A stretch of DNA of 64,000 nt from positions 68,340,265 to 68,404,264 of the forward strand of contig OY776121.1 in assembly GCA_963675135.1 (NCBI GenBank), given 5' to 3'. The DNA is from Galeopsis tetrahit (lineage: Eukaryota > Streptophyta > Magnoliopsida > Lamiales > Lamiaceae). Positions 62,552 to 64,000 of the stretch are shown in pieces. The notes beneath the pieces are model-generated. The model made no database searches. It had not been told where the DNA came from and saw only the letters and a program-made list of their open reading frames with translations. The first letter of the stretch is position 1. Every line of letters starts with the position of its first letter. The position numbers were made by a program, and so were the translations under genes.

Positions 62552-64000
62552 GGAGACTCCCTCTCCTCCCACACTCCCACACTTTCACTCATTAGATTAG
62601 TTTAATTTCTTAACTAGTTTTAAATTTAGAGTTTCATTTTATTGTTTGTGGCATTGAAGATTTTGAAGACAAGAGGTGATATTTTTCTATTATTGCAAAT
62701 TTAATTTGGTAATTTAATTTTCATTCATGTCTTGTAATTTAATTTACATGAGTTTTATTCTAGTTGTTAAATTAGACATGGGCTAATTCCCAATTGTCTT
62801 GGGTGTGGATGTTTTGATGAAAATTTAGTGTAATTGTGAAGTAATTGCATGATTAGCTTGGAATTTGGTGTATATGTTTCTAGAGTTGTGTTTCTATTGA
62901 TTCATTTAATTGATCAACCCTATTAGCAAGCATTTTCGATTATGTTAATTGCAACGAGAGTTGGGTTTACATGATTGGGGTGTGAGTGTGAGCTTTGGTC
63001 AATTGAATAGACGTTAAGTAGTAATTAGCTTAACTGAGAGAGGGTTGATTGCTAGACCGACGACTTCAGACACTAAACGAATAGATGTCGTTTAGAAGTT
63101 TGGTGAGAGAGCGTTTTATGAATATTAGTAACCGCGTTGAAAGTATTTGTAAAACACTATCTTATGCGCTTATGGTATTTGGTTAGATCCTATAATTGTT
63201 AATCAATGCACGTTGTTAGCCTATGCCTTTTGAGGGGGTTTGCACACATATGTGATAGCCTTTAGTTTAATCCGAATTCAATGCTCATTCATGTAATTGG
63301 TTCACTAGTTCATTAATTACTCACAAAACGGAAACACCTGAGGCAATACACTTCTCTTGCACTTTCCAACGAAAGTTAGATAGCTTGTTATTTCTTGTCA
63401 CTAGTTCTCATTACTTTAGTTAATCTAGTTTAATACTTTTGTCTCATTACAATATCATGCATACTCGTAACTTTAGGGATTCGCTTGCACTTAATTAAAT
63501 CCTTGGAACGAACAAACTACTTGGTCGTACTTACGTACTACAATCGGACCCATATGCTTGTGGGGCTCGAATTGTAAAGTACTTAAAAAGTGTTGAAAAA
63601 CGAAGACAAGTAGGAGACTCCCTCTCCTCCCACACTCCCACACTTTCACTCATTAGATTAGATTAGTTTAATTTCTTAGCTAGTTTTAAACTTAGAGTTT
63701 CATTTTATTGTTTGTGGCATTGAAGATTTTGAAGACAAGATGTGATATTTTTCTATTATTGCAAATTTAATTTGGTAATTTCATTTTCATTCATGTCTTG
63801 TAATTTAATTTACATGAGTTTTATTCTAGTTGTTAATTTAGACATGGGCTAATCCCCAATTGCCTTGGGTATGGATGTTTTGATGAGAATTTAGTGTAAT
63901 TGTGAAGTAATTGCATGATTAGCTTGGAATTTGGTGTATATATGTTTCTAGAGTTGTGTTTCTATTGATTCATTTAATTGATCAACCCTATTAGCAAGCA
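62552..64000 (+). repeat. LTR-like direct repeat, second copy cut by window end
   Basis: 62,552-62,932 is repeated at 63,613-64,000 (offset 1,061 bp): both start GGAGACTCCCTCTCCTCCCA and end, as far as seen, CTATTAGCAAGCA. They differ by a GATTA indel and a few bases. The segment between ends ATCCTTGGAACGAAC..GGTCGTACT..TGTGGGGCTCG, wording I associate with the 3' part of plant Gypsy LTRs. Either a tandem LTR duplication or the leader of a Gypsy element entering from the right; no coding sequence is inside the window. Confidence 0.6.

Overview
The window is repeat-dominated nuclear DNA of a flowering plant, almost certainly a eudicot (possibly an asterid, though I cannot name a species). The evidence is the set of transposon families (Sirevirus-like Ty1/copia, CACTA, plant L1-type LINE, TRIM, Stowaway, Emigrant/pogo, PIF/Harbinger, MULE, tRNA-derived SINE), an LRR receptor-like exon with plant signal peptide and LRRNT, intron-bearing host gene fragments and CCCTAAA-type telomere-like heptamers. 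I see no complete host gene in the 64 kb.

Layout. 1-12,411: a minus-strand Sirevirus-like copia element (A), cut by the left window edge. It reads 5' LTR, tRNA-iMet primer site, gag, broken pol, then a very long third ORF that is still open at the window edge. A sits inside a plus-strand CACTA transposon whose decayed TNP2-type transposase, internal repeats, subterminal array and right terminus fill 12,412-18,791. 18,792-26,040: an LRR receptor-like gene on the minus strand, ectodomain only, with intron-plus-exon segments duplicated and several small transposons inside. 26,040-35,200: AT-rich intergenic DNA carrying two pogo-like Emigrant elements, three PIF/Harbinger-type elements, Stowaway MITEs, a full SINE and a SINE fragment. 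35,211-39,640: a 4.4 kb MULE-like element with 9-bp target duplication, a captured DUF1442-type gene fragment, telomere-like repeats and a palindromic minisatellite.

40,000-57,779: a plus-strand LINE split by two later insertions. The first is a nearly complete, young Sirevirus-like element (B, 40,493-54,448, minus strand, 5-bp duplication GTCCC). The second is a TRIM (56,358-57,163, duplication GTGTG). Removing one copy of each duplication restores the LINE reading frame across the first breakpoint and gives continuous open sequence at the second. 57,780-61,216: AT-rich DNA with a two-exon MED13 fragment and a foldback. 61,226-62,331: a second, GC-rich, non-autonomous MULE with 9-bp duplication. 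62,552-64,000: two copies of an LTR-like sequence, the second cut by the window end.

How it works together. The only apparently intact coding capacity belongs to element B: pol, the roughly 1,000-residue third ORF, and gag with one internal stop. Element A has lost pol to two stop codons and an 8-nt duplication, yet its third ORF remains open. The gag-pol junction of both elements carries a stop or frame change followed by the same splice-acceptor-like TTGCAG where pol homology begins. Three host genes (LRR receptor, DUF1442, MED13) survive only as pieces in or near transposons.
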